64,000 nucleotides of DNA, taken from the NCBI GenBank assembly GCA_030710605.1, contig CP092863.1, positions 64,022,438 to 64,086,437 of the forward strand. Reading direction: 5' to 3'. The notes under the pieces were generated by a model. The model worked only from the letters and a program-made list of their open reading frames with translations, was not told where the DNA came from and made no database searches. Numbering within the stretch: the first letter of the stretch is position 1; each line of letters opens with the position of its first letter. The DNA is from Cordylochernes scorpioides (lineage: Eukaryota; Arthropoda; Arachnida; Pseudoscorpiones; Chernetidae). The position numbers and the translations under genes were made by a program. This document shows positions 31,193 through 41,761 of the stretch, piece by piece.

Positions 31193-33082
31193 GTGAGAAG
31201 CTTCATTGGCCTATGTTCCTATTATCGTAGATTTATTGAAAATTTTGCTGAGAAAGCTGTTCCTTTACATGAAGTACTCAAAAAAGATAATAAATTCACG
31301 TGGAACTCTGACCAACAGGATGCTTTTGATTCCTTGAAAAAAGCATTGATGTCTGAACCTGTTCTTGCCTATTTCGAAGAACAACTGCCAACCGAGCTCC
31401 ATACTGACGCCAGCGGTTATGGAATTGGAGCTGTCCTCGTACAGATCAACGATGGGAAAGAGCGGCCAGTTGGTTATGCTTCAAGAACTTTATCTAAGGC
31501 GGAGAAGAATTACTCAACAACGGAAAGAGAATGCTTGGCCGCAATATGGGCCATCAACAAATTTCGACCGTACCTTTTTGGTCGTGAGTTTGTCATCGTC
31601 ACTGACCACCACGCTCTTTGCTGGTTATCTAACCTGAAGGACCCGACAGGAAGACTAGCAAGATGGGCTTTAAAACTCCAAGAATACAATGTAACGGTTG
31701 TTTATAAAAGTGGACGCAAACACCAAGATGCCGACTGTCTTTCTCGAAATCCTCTCCAACTTGAATCGGAAGAAGCATACAATGATGAGGATGATGATAT
31801 ACCCTCAATAACTGCTCTGACGTGCTTCGAGGCTGAACAAAGAAAAGACCCTAAAATTAGTAAATTGATAGAGGAAACAGAAAGATTTGGTGCCGAATCG
31901 AAAGGTTATGAAATGTTAAAAGGAACCTTATACAAAAAGAATTTCGACCCCCTGGGAAACCAACACCTTTTAGTTATTCCCAAGCACTTACGCTTAGAAC
32001 TACTGAAAAGTTTACATGACGCTCCCACAGCAGGTCATCTTGGATTTTCGAAGACATATGAGAGAGTTAAAAACAAATATTTCTGGCCAGGACTTCTCCG
32101 GGACATACGGAAGTATGTCGCTCATTGTAAAGAGTGTCAAAGAAAGAAACAATCAACTCAAAAGCCACCCGGACTACTTAAAGCCATACCTCCTGCAACC
32201 TCCCCTTTTCAAAGAGTTGGAATGGACCTCCTTGGAAGATTTCCCAAGTCTGATTCTGGTAATAAATGGATCATAGTCTGTACTGACTATCTTACTCGAT
32301 TTGCCGTTACTAAAGCCTTACCCACAGGGGAAGCAAAGGAAGCAGCCAAGTTCTTAATGGAAGATGTTGTTCTCAAGCACGGAGCCCCCAGAGAAATCAT
32401 CACGGACCGAGGACGAGTATTCCAATCCAAGTTGATTGCGGAACTTACCAATCAATGCTCGTCGATACATCGGTTCACGACAGCGTATCATCCCCAGACG
32501 AATGGACTGACAGAGAGGTTAAACAAAACCTTAGCCAACATGATCGCTATGTATGTAAGTGTTGAACAGAAGGACTGGGACGTAATCCTGCCCTACGTCA
32601 CGTTCGCCTACAACACCGCAAAACAAGATACGACAGGTTTTACCCCTTTTAAACTGATTCATGGACGCGAAGCCGAAACAACTGTAGACACTCTTTTCCC
32701 AAATCCGCATGAAGATCTCCAAGAGGATTACAGTCAAAAGATTGCCTCGCGAGTCGAAGAAACTAGGCAGCTAGCAAGATTAGAAACCTTGAAAGCCCAA
32801 GAAAAGGACAAGGCCAGATATGACTCAAAGCACGAGGCAATGGATTACAACGTCGGTGACCTGGTATGGATTTTCATCCCGATAAGAAAGGTGGGACTCT
32901 CAGAAAAACTGATGAAAAGGTACTTCGGGCCATACAGGGTTACTCGGAAACTCTCTGACGTGACCTTCGAAGTTGAACCTGTGGACCAACCAACCAGGAG
33001 ACGCAAAACAAGAGACCTGGTCCATGTACTGAGAATGAAACCCTACCATGACCCTGAGGACCAAGCTGATCTGTTCAAGTAA
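31193..33082 (+). CDS. pol: Pol part 2: RNase H and integrase
   Basis: Continues the RT thumb (VRSFIGLCSYYRRFI) in a different frame from part 1. RNase H: HTDASGYGIGAVL with TERECLA and TDHHAL. Integrase: H-H-C-C zinc domain (H...H...HCKEC), catalytic core with D in GMDLLG, D in ITDRG and E in LTERLNK, and a GPY/F-like module (YFGPYRVTRKL) near the C-terminus. No chromodomain is evident. It integrates the cDNA, producing the 4-bp duplication seen. Confidence 0.93.
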   Translation: MRSFIGLCSYYRRFIENFAEKAVPLHEVLKKDNKFTWNSDQQDAFDSLKKALMSEPVLAYFEEQLPTELHTDASGYGIGAVLVQINDGKERPVGYASRTLSKAEKNYSTTERECLAAIWAINKFRPYLFGREFVIVTDHHALCWLSNLKDPTGRLARWALKLQEYNVTVVYKSGRKHQDADCLSRNPLQLESEEAYNDEDDDIPSITALTCFEAEQRKDPKISKLIEETERFGAESKGYEMLKGTLYKKNFDPLGNQHLLVIPKHLRLELLKSLHDAPTAGHLGFSKTYERVKNKYFWPGLLRDIRKYVAHCKECQRKKQSTQKPPGLLKAIPPATSPFQRVGMDLLGRFPKSDSGNKWIIVCTDYLTRFAVTKALPTGEAKEAAKFLMEDVVLKHGAPREIITDRGRVFQSKLIAELTNQCSSIHRFTTAYHPQTNGLTERLNKTLANMIAMYVSVEQKDWDVILPYVTFAYNTAKQDTTGFTPFKLIHGREAETTVDTLFPNPHEDLQEDYSQKIASRVEETRQLARLETLKAQEKDKARYDSKHEAMDYNVGDLVWIFIPIRKVGLSEKLMKRYFGPYRVTRKLSDVTFEVEPVDQPTRRRKTRDLVHVLRMKPYHDPEDQADLFK

Positions 33083-33108
33083 TAATTACAGCGGGACGCT
33101 GTTCATCT

Positions 33109-33118
33109 AGGAAGGGGG
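33109..33118 (+). promoter_or_regulatory. Polypurine tract
   Basis: AGGAAGGGGG three bases before the 3' LTR; primes plus-strand synthesis in LTR retrotransposons. Confidence 0.8.
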
Positions 33119-33121
33119 CAA

Positions 33122-33302
33122 TGTCACTGAATAATTATTTTAAATATTCTGTGGTATATCATCATTAATATTTGCATAGTCATCACCCCTTACCTTTCTT
33201 GTATATTATTACTTGTAAATAAATTCTTAGCAATAGTTTGCATTTTATAAATAAATTATTTTTACTTAAACTTTTGTTATACTCGTTATCACTACCGTGA
33301 CA
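33122..33302 (+). repeat. 3' LTR of the Gypsy element
   Basis: 181 bp, identical by reading to 28127-28307, followed by the ATAT target duplication. Confidence 0.97.
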
Positions 33303-33402
33303 ATATTTTATAATACCTTGATAAAGGTTGGCGTTCAGCCAACTGAAATATTGGTAAAATAAATAATATTTTGTTCCAATATATGCCTTTTTAATTAAAT
33401 GT
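33303..33402 (+). repeat. Family B fold-back, right arm (split by Gypsy insertion)
   Basis: ACCTTGATAAAGGTTGGCG, TTCAGCCAACTGAAATATTGG-like core and the terminus TATGCCTTTTTAATT. Partner of 28030-28126. Confidence 0.85.
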
Positions 33403-34140
33403 ATAACTATATTTAACATAAAGTTGCGGGAGGATGTTATTTGTGTATAAAAAGTTGCGGAAATATCTTTATTTACGGGGCTGTTAATAAAAACGGATGA
33501 TTTTTTAGCACCAAAGCCGAATATATACAAAGCGCTATATACATTGCACTATTAGAGGGGCCTGGGGATGGGTGGCCAGGGGATCATCGCCGGGTGAGGC
33601 CAGGAGAGCCGGGATATAGTAGAGGAGGATCAGGGGGGCAGGGTGGTGATCCGCGGAGATCAGGGGGAGGCAGAGACCTGTCCAATAGTATGAGTATTGA
33701 GCCCAAGAGTGACACCGTGGGACAAAAAGGGCACCTCTCTCTTTAAAAAATGCATGAAAAGAATGCAAGTGGTTCATCAACCCAGTACAAAACATAATGG
33801 TAGTAACAAAGAATGAGCCACAACACCAGTTTTGGCAATTTAATAAGAAATACGCAACTATGTTATATATAAATTTATTACAAGAAGAAGGGGGTTTTAA
33901 GTAAATAAAAATATTTTCTAAGATGAACCTTCTTGTCTTGAAATATTTAACCATCAAAATTATAAATGAAAACAAACTCAAAATTGTGTCTTTATTTGGT
34001 CATATACTTGTCCAAAAAAAAGTATGAAAAGAACATGTTTTCAATCTAAAAATGTGTTTTAAATTAACATTTAAAAAAAGAAAGATATTTAGATTGCTTT
34101 TTATAAGTTTTAAAATTTTGTTTTTCATTTATAATATACT
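33403..34140. other. Spacer with a G-rich block, no gene recognised
   Basis: 33545-33700 is GC-rich (GGGGCCTGGGGATGGGTGGC). The 148-codon minus ORF (33535-33981) spans this compositional break and shows no domain. The rest is AT-rich. Confidence 0.35.
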
Positions 34141-34694
34141 AGCCGAATTACCCAGCAATGCCCGGTTTTACCTGATTAAATGTCAATGTTTACAATTATA
34201 AATTGGCGCCGTGATGTCACTCTTGGGAAACGTCCGCTCCAAACTTTGTTTTTTAAATATAAAAATGTAAATTTTCACAACAATATTTGAAAATTCTATT
34301 ATTTTGATTTTGATATGAATATATTTTTAATTTGATATATACATAAAATGATAATAGCAAGAGATATCTTGCCCCTACGCCGTCATTACGTCACTCAAGG
34401 TCACTTTTGTGAAACGTCCCGCTCCACCAATCCCCGTCGCTCCACGTCGTCCATCCTTCCACAACTTTACTTCTCGCAGTTGCCAAAGTGAGGCGCTGGT
34501 TACGAGTGAAATAGGGAACAATTTTCTATAATTTGTTCACAACTCCAAGGTTATTCGAGATAGAAGCCTGAAACTTTGCTTATAAGTTTTCCAGATTCAA
34601 CTCTATATACTGTTAAAATTTCAGCCAGATTAGTTACCTATTGTGAACGTTTATAGCCTACAAACATACATACACTGACTTTTATATATAGGGA
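34141..34694 (+). repeat. SINE- or RTE-like dispersed repeat
   Basis: Starts TAGCCGAATTACCCAGCAATG and ends with ACAAACATACATACACTGAC then TTTATATATAGGGAT, a form common to short non-LTR-derived repeats in arthropods. It contains two related blocks with GTGATGTCACTC / CATTACGTCACTC. No coding sequence; identity is tentative. Confidence 0.4.
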
Positions 34695-36890
34695 TTTCAA
34701 AATTCCATTATTTTTTTATTATATTTTAACTTTTAAAAATATAGTAAATACTATATACTTGTAGAATACAAAAATTATACACACACGCACATATATATAT
34801 GTGATATATTAATTTTATCCTGAAGACTGATGATGCTTTTTGTAGTATTTTGTACATTTAGGCAACCTCAATCACAAAATAATATAAATTAGTATTTATT
34901 TATATTTCAAATTATACCTGTGTTTACATTTCTAACCCGCAAGACCTGGATGTCGATTATGATATATATGCGGATACAGAGTACATTTTACAGAGTATTC
35001 ATTTATATATCACATCAACACACAGTGGTAATGGTAAACTGTGGTTGGTTGAATTGATTTAAGGACTATAATAAACTTATTTTCCCAACAGGCCTTCATC
35101 TTTTCGACTAGATGTTCTGTTATAATGCCATGTGGTAGATTTGAGGTTGGCGTTGAGTGGAAGTATACATGATGACCGCAGAGTAGCAAATATCAACTAG
35201 TGTTATCGTGAACAGAGAGAGGGGGAGAAACGGAGATCAGGCAAATAGATCAGGTCCTGGCTGGTGGCATTTTGGGACAATATTAGCGGCTTGAGGATAG
35301 ATCTGATAGAATCTCCACATCCGCCAGAACTGCACCAATGTACTGGCGGCTATATACATGGACTCTGGATATTGACGATCATGGCGCTATGTCCTTCCAC
35401 AGAGGCTGAAGGAATTTCATCTTGGCTTCTGTTGATAGGCCTAAGACCTATTATTTTTCTCTAACTCACTTTATTAAAGCCTAAGATGATCTAGTCTGAG
35501 AGTGTCACAAAAATATTTGCCAACGATATGTATAAAAAACAGAGAATAGAAATTTGGTTTGAGCACAGAGTCAATGAAGATTTTTAAAGACCTTTCAGCA
35601 AAACAATGTCATAATTTTATACTTTATATTTATATTAAAATATAAAGTATGGAATATTTTTGTATTAATATGGTTGAATAGCCCAAATGATATACATTCT
35701 TTTGGATATTAACACTTCAAAAGTGAATACTTTTGTTTTCAAAAGCATAAAAAAGAAGAGAGAGTGAAGTAAAATATAGATTATATAATAGGAGAGAAAT
35801 AGTTATTGTAAAGTAACTTTTAATTTTGGTAGAATAACATTACAACATTATCCCTTTTTAGAGCAGCATCATGAACACATCTCATTTAATATTTCGTAAT
35901 CACAACAAAGTACTTAGTATTTTGATGCGACAATACTATAAAACACTTTTACAGTACTAAATGAATATATGTTAATTTCTGTTGAATTTAATAAAGTTTT
36001 TTTTCATTTTTTTTTTACAATAAAATGGATATAAAAAATGACAAAATGTATAGAGACCTCTCAATATGAAAATTTCATATTAAAAAATCAAATGTTCTTA
36101 TTAAACTTTATGATGTTTTTATTACCTTAAAATGTAATAAAAGTATTATAAAAGCTATGTTTATGGACAAAATGACTTTATTACATTAAAAAAGTACATA
36201 TAAATATAAGATGCTCAATATTTTGGTACTGCGAATTCTCAAAATAATATGAATGCTTTATCAAAAAGGCTGAACAAAAATATAGAAATTAAGAATCTAT
36301 ATATTAAATATTAAGATATTAATGAATTTTTAAAATATTAATTTAATTTAAAAAACAAAACAAATAAAATAAAAAACAACAATGGCGCTAAATATAACCT
36401 GGTTTCTTATTTCGGTGATACTGTCTGATCATCATGTTTATTTTGGTACCACTCGAGCAGTCGACTTAGCCTCTCTTTAACTTGGCGTCTGCTGGAGTGT
36501 TGCACGCTTGGTGCATTTCTAAATGCTTTAATATTTTTCATCGTGTTTCATTTATTCCAAAGCTATGTCAATAAGAAGAATCAGTACTGTTACCTCCATT
36601 TCATCAATAGAGGTAAGTGATTTTATAAAATACGATTCCATATATAAATATATGTAAAACGCCCATTCGTGAGTATTTAGTATTCATTAAAATATTTAAA
36701 TTCATTATCATTTATAAAATAATTGGAATTTTATAATTTACCGAAAATGATATCAATCACTAATTTCAAAATATATATGAAGGAAATACTTTTATCTTAA
36801 ATTTGACTTATCTAAAATGAGGGATATATAAACCAAACGAATTTAAAAGTAGGGTAAAGGATAAATAGCTTTTTTGGAACCTAACAACGA
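34695..36890. other. AT-rich sequence, no supported gene
   Basis: Low-complexity AT stretches. 35100-35460 and 36370-36620 are less AT-rich and might be remnants of older elements or exonic sequence; a GAGGTAAGT near 36610 resembles a splice donor, but no coding exon is recognisable beside it. Confidence 0.35.
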
Positions 36891-36994
36891 TTGGAGAAAT
36901 CAAGATTATTGATCATTGTATTTAGCAGAGAGATATATATTTTTATATTAGGTTCAATAAATATATGTATAATTACATTCATGGGGGGGAGAGA

Positions 36995-37190
36995 GAGACA
37001 AAACATAAGGAAGTTGTACCTTTCAGCATGTATATCTGGATTCAGACAATAACTCTGAAAGATATTACAGTGACCTTTATTGAAGACACACTCATGGACA
37101 AAACTTAAGAAAGTTGTACCTTTCAGCATGTATATCAGGATTCAGACAATAACTCTGAAATATATTACAGTGACCTTTATTAAAGACACA
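36995..37190. repeat. Direct duplication of ~96 bp at a MITE end
   Basis: AGTTGTACCTTTCAGCATGT and the following ~75 bp occur at about 37012 and 37108 in the same direction, so one end of the MITE at 37091-37274 is duplicated. Confidence 0.8.
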
Positions 37191-37274
37191 CAATATAACC
37201 AAGTGTGAACAAAATTGCCTCTGTTTCCTTCAAAAAAACAACAGATAACCAAGCAACTAAGTTTTGTCCATGAG
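37091..37274. mobile_element. Short MITE with CTCATGGACAAAACTTA termini
   Basis: Perfect 17-bp inverted termini at 37091-37107 and 37258-37274. Related ends occur near 37545-37580 and at 42660-42790. Non-coding; a Tc1-like origin is likely but unproven. Confidence 0.65.
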
Positions 37275-37376
37275 TATATATACAATGTCAACTGAAATGT
37301 TTATACGAAATTTGAATCATTTTTGACGCGTATGTTTATATTTAAAATGAATCCATTTTCTACTGCCCCCCCTTGA

Positions 37377-37475
37377 TATGTTATAATACCTTGAAAAAGG
37401 TTGGTGTTCAGCCAACTGAAATATTGTTAAAATAAATGATATTTTGATCCAATATATGCCTTTTTAATTAAAGAT
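37377..37475 (+). repeat. Family B single arm
   Basis: AATACCTTGAAAAAGGTTGGTG then AGCCAACTGAAATATTG and the family B terminus. Only one arm. The CTGATGA-equivalent is further degraded (TTGAAAA). Confidence 0.7.
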
Positions 37476-37734
37476 TTATTTATGGATTGCTCTATTTTCA
37501 AAATGTATAGCAAATATCATTCAGAGTTAGTCTGAATCTCGATATACATGCTAAAATGTAAAAATTCTAAAGTTTTGTTCATGAGTGTATATATTGTATA
37601 TACAGTAAATATATAATATTATTATATATAATAATATTTGCATACTCAGGTGTGTTTATAATATCAACTTAAATGGAATGTCCATTGTACTGTGCTATGG
37701 TTGTTGAGAAAGATAATTGATGAGGAGGTTCTCT

Positions 37735-37820
37735 TACTGCAATGATGAAATAATGGGAGGGCTTGGCTCATCAGTGATGACCCTCCCAGATCTACCATTA
37801 TTTTATCATTGCAGTAAGGG
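37735..37820. repeat. Hairpin repeat with CTTACTGCAATGATGAAATA ends
   Basis: CTTACTGCAATGATGAAATA (37735) pairs with TATTTTATCATTGCAGTAAG-type sequence ending at about 37819; the inner GGGAGGG/CCCTCCC also pair. Same family as 22250-22440 and 39300-39390. Confidence 0.65.
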
Positions 37821-38053
37821 CAGTAAAAAATTGATTTATTAAAAATAATCATACGTGTCAAAAATGGTTCAAATTTCTTGTAACAAATGACGTCCTATTC
37901 CATCATATTAAAATGTTTATAATAAGATAGCATTGACATCGGGAAAAATCAATGAATTGAATTTTGAAGTTTGTAAACAATTTTGGACAATAATGAAATG
38001 GTTTTTCTGGTGAATTTTGAATCAATATTTAGAAGTTTTAGTGAATAGGAGTA

Positions 38054-38232
38054 CAGTAGAACCTCCCTTTAGTGGACACTCAAAATAGAGGACATCTCTC
38101 TACAAAGGACAGTTTTCATTGTCAAAATTTCAATTTTTACTATCTAGCAACTCTCCGGTAAGAGGACCTCGCTCCCTTAAGGATACTTTGGCTCTGTAAT
38201 TAGGTGTTGTCCTTTACAGGGAGGTTCTACTG
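38054..38232. mobile_element. Tigger-like MITE, type T1
   Basis: CAGTAGAACCTCC termini flanked by TA on both sides. 179 bp, near-palindromic interior with GGACAGTTTTCATTG and GAGAGTT blocks. TA target and CAGT ends are the hallmark of pogo/Tigger elements. Other copies at 43289, 47533, 50703, 51991, 56990 and 62610. Confidence 0.85.
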
Positions 38233-38326
38233 TATATATTAATATCTATCTAGTATGTTGATTTATACCTGAAACATGGCTATGTCGTAAGCTATATATA
38301 GGTCAGATCTTATCAAAATGAATATA

Positions 38327-38487
38327 CAGTTAAACCTTTCTATAACGCCCCTTCTTGGGACTCACCAAAATAGGGTGCTCTAGACAGGTCACTTTTAATG
38401 TAAATCACATGGTACTACGTATTTAAAATTGAGCGCTATAGAGAGGAAGGCGCTATTTAGAGGGGGTGCTATAGACAGGTTTAACTG
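38327..38487. mobile_element. Tigger-like MITE, type T2
   Basis: CAGTTAAACCT termini flanked by TA. Interior contains GGGACTCACCAAAATAGGGT and GAGCGCTATAGAGAGG. Other T2 copies at 39410, 43821 and 51767. Confidence 0.85.
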
Positions 38488-38577
38488 TATATATTTTAAA
38501 AGCAAACAACAAAAAAAGGCATTTCTGATGGCTCACATGAACATTTTAGATTGCAGAATGCCATCTAGTGGAACAAA

Positions 38578-38742
38578 ACCCCACCAGCGAATACAAGTAA
38601 CCAAATGGGGGCTCTGGCACATTTGTAAATGCAAAAGTCAAACTGCTTTTCACATGTGTAGACATGTGGTGTACTTACAGTAAAGGTAGTCGCCTTCTTC
38701 TACCCACAATGATTATCTTGGCTCGTACCACATGTACTAGGG
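38578..38742 (+). mobile_element. SINE-A body fragment
   Basis: CCCCACCAGCGAATACAAGT to CACATGTACTAGGGATAATA. It directly follows a truncated family A stretch (38525-38575, AGATTGCAGAATGCCATCTA). Confidence 0.7.
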
Positions 38743-38824
38743 ATAATAATAATAATAAAAAGATCATATGATAAAGTACAATTTGGGCTATAACTTAGAA
38801 ACACAAAGTAATAAGACCAAATCT

Positions 38825-39151
38825 TCTTCTTCTTTCTTATCTCTACTCAATCATATTAGGGTATTGGGTGAAGTAGAATGCGTCTGCCTTTGTCATTAAG
38901 ACTGGGAGCACTACTCAGTGGCAGGCCGACTTAGCTACAAAAGAAATGGCCTCCTCTGACATGAGGAACAGATGCCATGTGCAGCCGCTCCTAAAATGGA
39001 GTACAAATGCTGCTCATCCTGTATCCCTGGATTAGGAGCCCTTACAGGGTACTATCAGCCGGGCCAGCTGAGCCCAGGTTTTTTAGTGAGCTTGTTACTG
39101 CTTCCCCTCCTCCTTTTTCATCCAGGCTTGGGACCGGCAAAGGCGGAGTTG
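38825..39151 (-). mobile_element. Non-LTR 3' end (GAA-tail family), minus strand
   Basis: On the minus strand it runs from TGCCGGTCCCAAGCC to the TGATTGAGTAGAGATAAG tail. About 325 bp. It lacks the AAGCTTTACAAGCTTGATAC segment of the longer copies, so it is internally deleted. Confidence 0.65.
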
Positions 39152-39255
39152 GACCAAATCTATATAAATAGTGTGTGGCATTTCAGTAACAACACTGTTA
39201 TCCAAATGTCACACACTATTTATTCAGATTTGGTCTTATTACCTTGTGTTTATAA
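39148..39255. repeat. Fold-back element, family C
   Basis: Arms ACCAAATCTATATAAATAG... and ...CTATTTATTCAGATTTGGT around GTGTGTGGCATTTCAGTAAC. Short copy with the centre deleted. Confidence 0.75.
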
Positions 39256-39299
39256 TGATAATATTTATCGCTAACATTTCTCCATTTCACTCTTTCAAT

Positions 39300-39392
39300 T
39301 AATTTGGCGAAACCGCTGAGAGGGTTCACCACTAGATGAACCAAGCCCTCTCATTTAATAACTCTTATCATTGCAGTAAGGTCTGTAGAGAT
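39300..39392. repeat. Copy of the GCAGTAAGG dispersed repeat
   Basis: AACCGCTGAGAGGGTTCACC, CAAGCCCTCTCATTTAATAA and TCATTGCAGTAAGGTCTGTA shared with 22250-22440. Confidence 0.5.
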
Positions 39393-39409
39393 TATATTTT
39401 GTTATAATA

Positions 39410-39586
39410 CAGTTAAACCTGTCTATAGTGCCCCCTCTAAATAGTGTCTCCCTCTCTATAGCGCCCGATTTTAAACATTAAAATGTAAACATTTTACATT
39501 AAAAGTGACCTGTCTATAGCACCCCCTCTCTTTAGCACCCTATTTTGGTGAGTCCCAAGAGGGGGCGCTATAGACAGGTTTAACTG
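39410..39586. mobile_element. Tigger-like MITE, type T2
   Basis: 177 bp, CAGTTAAACCTGTCTATAG at both ends in inverted orientation, TA flanks. Confidence 0.88.
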
Positions 39587-39654
39587 TATTAAAAAAAAAG
39601 AAACACATTGTCAGCAAATTTAATTGTTACAAACTCTTAATTAAAAAAAAAAGA

Positions 39655-40020
39655 AAAAAATGCATCTCCTTATCGAGCAACTGAAAGTTGCTGATGGCTT
39701 GCACCATCATTTGTACTATTTTTTTCACATTAATTCACATTCTCACACAATTCTGGCCTTAACTACCCATTTCATGGTTTTTCAAGATGCCTGAATGACC
39801 AGTTTTTGGTCGTTGAGGTACAGCTTGCACCACGCTGATGAGAGCCAACAGCCCGAAACGTGTATGTGGTTAGCTTTTCTTGATTAATCAAGAATGGGTA
39901 TTTGGCCAATTCTGGAATAATTAAAAATCAACGAATAGTTGATATTTATTCCAATAGATGGTGAAAGCCATCATCAACTTTAAGTTGCCCGATAAGGAGA
40001 TGTCTTTTTTCTTTTCTTTT
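39655..40020 (+). repeat. Fold-back element, family A, with hammerhead
   Basis: Outer arms ATGCATCTCCTTATCGAGCA and the inverted CGATAAGGAGATGTC. One hammerhead-like core at 39829-39870 on the plus strand. Confidence 0.8.
39829..39870 (+). ncRNA. Hammerhead ribozyme-like motif (family A)
   Basis: Stem I ACCACG (39829-39834) pairs with TGTGGT (39865-39870), one G-U. CTGATGA (39835-39841) is the full consensus core. Stem II GAGC-CAACA-GCCC (39842-39854) has one mismatch. GAAA is at 39855-39858, stem III is A39858-U39863 around CGTG, and cleavage base is A39864. Only the stem II mismatch is unfavourable. Confidence 0.7.
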
Positions 40021-40201
40021 AGATTTATGCACCTTATCTCAGTACAATATCACATTTGTACAATTTTTTCTCATAAACTCTTAATTGTTATTCATCCCAT
40101 TATTGAAGCTTAGAAGCTAAATTCAGCTCTTATTGTCTAATGTTTGAAGGAAGCCTTACTTAGTGTCAAACTCAAGGTAAAATTAACAAAGTTACCTTTA
40201 A

Positions 40202-40421
40202 TGATAAGGCACAATTTGGATTATAGATTATAAACACAAGGTAATAAGACCAAATCCAAATAAAGTGTGTGATGTTTCAGTAACAGCATTTATACCATCT
40301 TCAGACAAAAGTACTGAAACATGAAACTCTTTCAGTACTTTTGTCTGAAGATGGTAACAACGCTGAAACGTCACACACAATTTATTTATTTGGATTTGGT
40401 CTTATTACTTTGTGTTTAAAG
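40202..40421. repeat. Fold-back element, family C
   Basis: ATAAGGCACAATTTGGATTA...ATAAGACCAAATCCAAATAA and the inverted TTGGATTTGGTCTTATTAC. The arms contain TCTGAAGATGGTAACAAC; the right-arm hairpin is shortened. Confidence 0.8.
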
Positions 40422-40539
40422 TTGCCTATAGAAGAAGGAAGACCAAATGATTGCAATGTACAAGACAATGGCTTGATTCTGACTAAGACAAAAGGAAAGC
40501 AATGATTAAAGAAAGACAGTCACAATCTGAAATCAAATC

Positions 40540-41108
40540 CCGCATTGGGAACTTTTTTTCTGTAGAAAAATAAATTTCCTCAAATGGCCTCGATTGTTGA
40601 AAAATCCAATCCCACTAGTGAGTGCAAGTAACTAAATGGCAATAAAGACACATTCTCTTCGTCTTCTTCTTTCTTATCTCCACTCAATCACACTAAGGTA
40701 TCAAGCTTGTAAAGCTTGAGATTTTTGATGGTGTCTGCCGGGGAAGAGTAGAGCTCATCAATGGATGAGTCAATAATGTATTTTGGGGTTGCAGGCTGAG
40801 AATTGCACTTAGTACATAGTGGGAAAACCTTGCAACCATTCTGGAAAGTCATTGTCCGTAGATGACCAGACTTAAGTCTGGAAATCAAAGACTGTTGTTC
40901 TCTTGGGAGGACAGAACTGGTGCTTGTCCCTCCTGCTCTGTACCAGTCATGTGCAGCATCAGATTTCCATTCCTGCAGGCATTGGGTTTTGATGGTTTCG
41001 ACTTGTAAGTTGAACTGCTTTCTACAGGTGTAAACATGTGGTGCACTTACAGTAAAGCAGTCTCTAACTCTACCCACCATGGTTATCATGACCACATGTA
41101 CTAAGGAT
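40540..41108 (+). mobile_element. SINE-A interrupted by a non-LTR insertion
   Basis: 40540-40640 is the 5' part (ATCCCGCATTGGGAACTTT, CCACTAGTGAGTGCAAGTAA). 41005-41108 is the 3' part (AGTTGAACTGCTTTCTACAG to CACATGTACTAAGGATA). Between them lies the minus-strand non-LTR fragment, so the SINE is older. Confidence 0.65.
40655..41000 (-). pseudogene. C-terminal ORF2 fragment of the GAA-tail non-LTR family
   Basis: The minus ORF contains LPREQQSLISRLKSGHLRTM, then CTKCNSQPATPKYIID with the zinc-motif spacing found at the C-terminus of RNase H-bearing non-LTR ORF2s, then a stretch ending ...YKLDTLV and the GAGTGGAGATAAG tail. The insertion is 5'-truncated and sits inside a SINE-A. Confidence 0.7.
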
Positions 41109-41151
41109 ATGTACCATCCACCACATGGAGATGGCAGAAAGTCTCACTTAT

Positions 41152-41350
41152 ACTACAAGAAAATAAGACCAAATAATTTATTAGTGTGTGATGTTTTGGC
41201 AACAGCATTGTCACCATGATCAGACAAAAGAATAAATTATTTTTATTCTTTTGTCTGATGATGGTGACAATGCTGTTACCCAAACGTCACACACTAATAA
41301 ATTATTTGGTCTTATTTTCTTGTATTATAATCTATAATTGTGCTTTATCA
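41152..41350. repeat. Fold-back element, family C, long perfect arms
   Basis: Arms of about 90 bp: CAAGAAAATAAGACCAAATA and inverted ATTTGGTCTTATTTTCTTG, tip TTTGTCTGATGATGGTGACA. The hammerhead-like order (CTGATGA, T, GGTGACA/TGTTACC, then CAAA) has GAAA changed to CAAA. Confidence 0.85.
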
Positions 41351-41612
41351 AAGTTTCACTTAATATCAAACTCAATGCAATATTAGAATATTAACAAAGT
41401 TACCTATAGAAGAAGAAAAGCTAAATGAAGGTAATGTATAAGACACTGTCTAGATCTGGCAAAGACAAAGGGAAAGCAATGATTGAAGAAAAGTTAATAC
41501 ACACAACACTTATACAACCTACACAAAAAGATAAGAATAATTAGTATTTTATATCATTCAATAACTTATATCATTGCAGTAAGGTCTGTAGAGATAATAT
41601 TTGATGATATCA

Positions 41613-41723
41613 CAGTAGAACTTGGATAATTCAAATGTCTTTAATTCAAATATTTATCTTGGTTCCTAGAATTTCCTATAAATAGAATTTACGTTTTTGC
41701 TTCGAATTATCCAAGTTTGACTG
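41613..41723. mobile_element. Tigger-like MITE, type T3
   Basis: CAGTAGAACTTGGATAATTC and the inverted GAATTATCCAAGTTTGACTG. 111 bp. Confidence 0.65.
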
Positions 41724-41761
41724 TTAAGTAGAATTAAGTAGAACTGCTCTTCACTGAAAGT

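Larger units (their letters stand above)
28127..33302 (+). mobile_element. Ty3/Gypsy LTR retrotransposon, young copy
   Basis: 5176 bp with two 181-bp LTRs that I read as identical, TG...CA ends, 4-bp direct repeat ATAT on both sides (28123-28126, 33303-33306), a primer-binding site just after the 5' LTR and a purine tract just before the 3' LTR. Order gag, protease, RT, RNase H, integrase defines Ty3/Gypsy. No env ORF is present. One frameshift in pol is the only clear lesion. Confidence 0.97.

Noticed and set aside
33535-33981. 148-codon minus ORF
   Set aside because: Spans a GC-rich to AT-rich break and has no motif; likely chance.
36540-36625. Possible host exon with a splice donor (GAGGTAAGT)
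   Set aside because: A donor-like string alone is common; no coding frame, acceptor or conserved protein is recognisable next to it.
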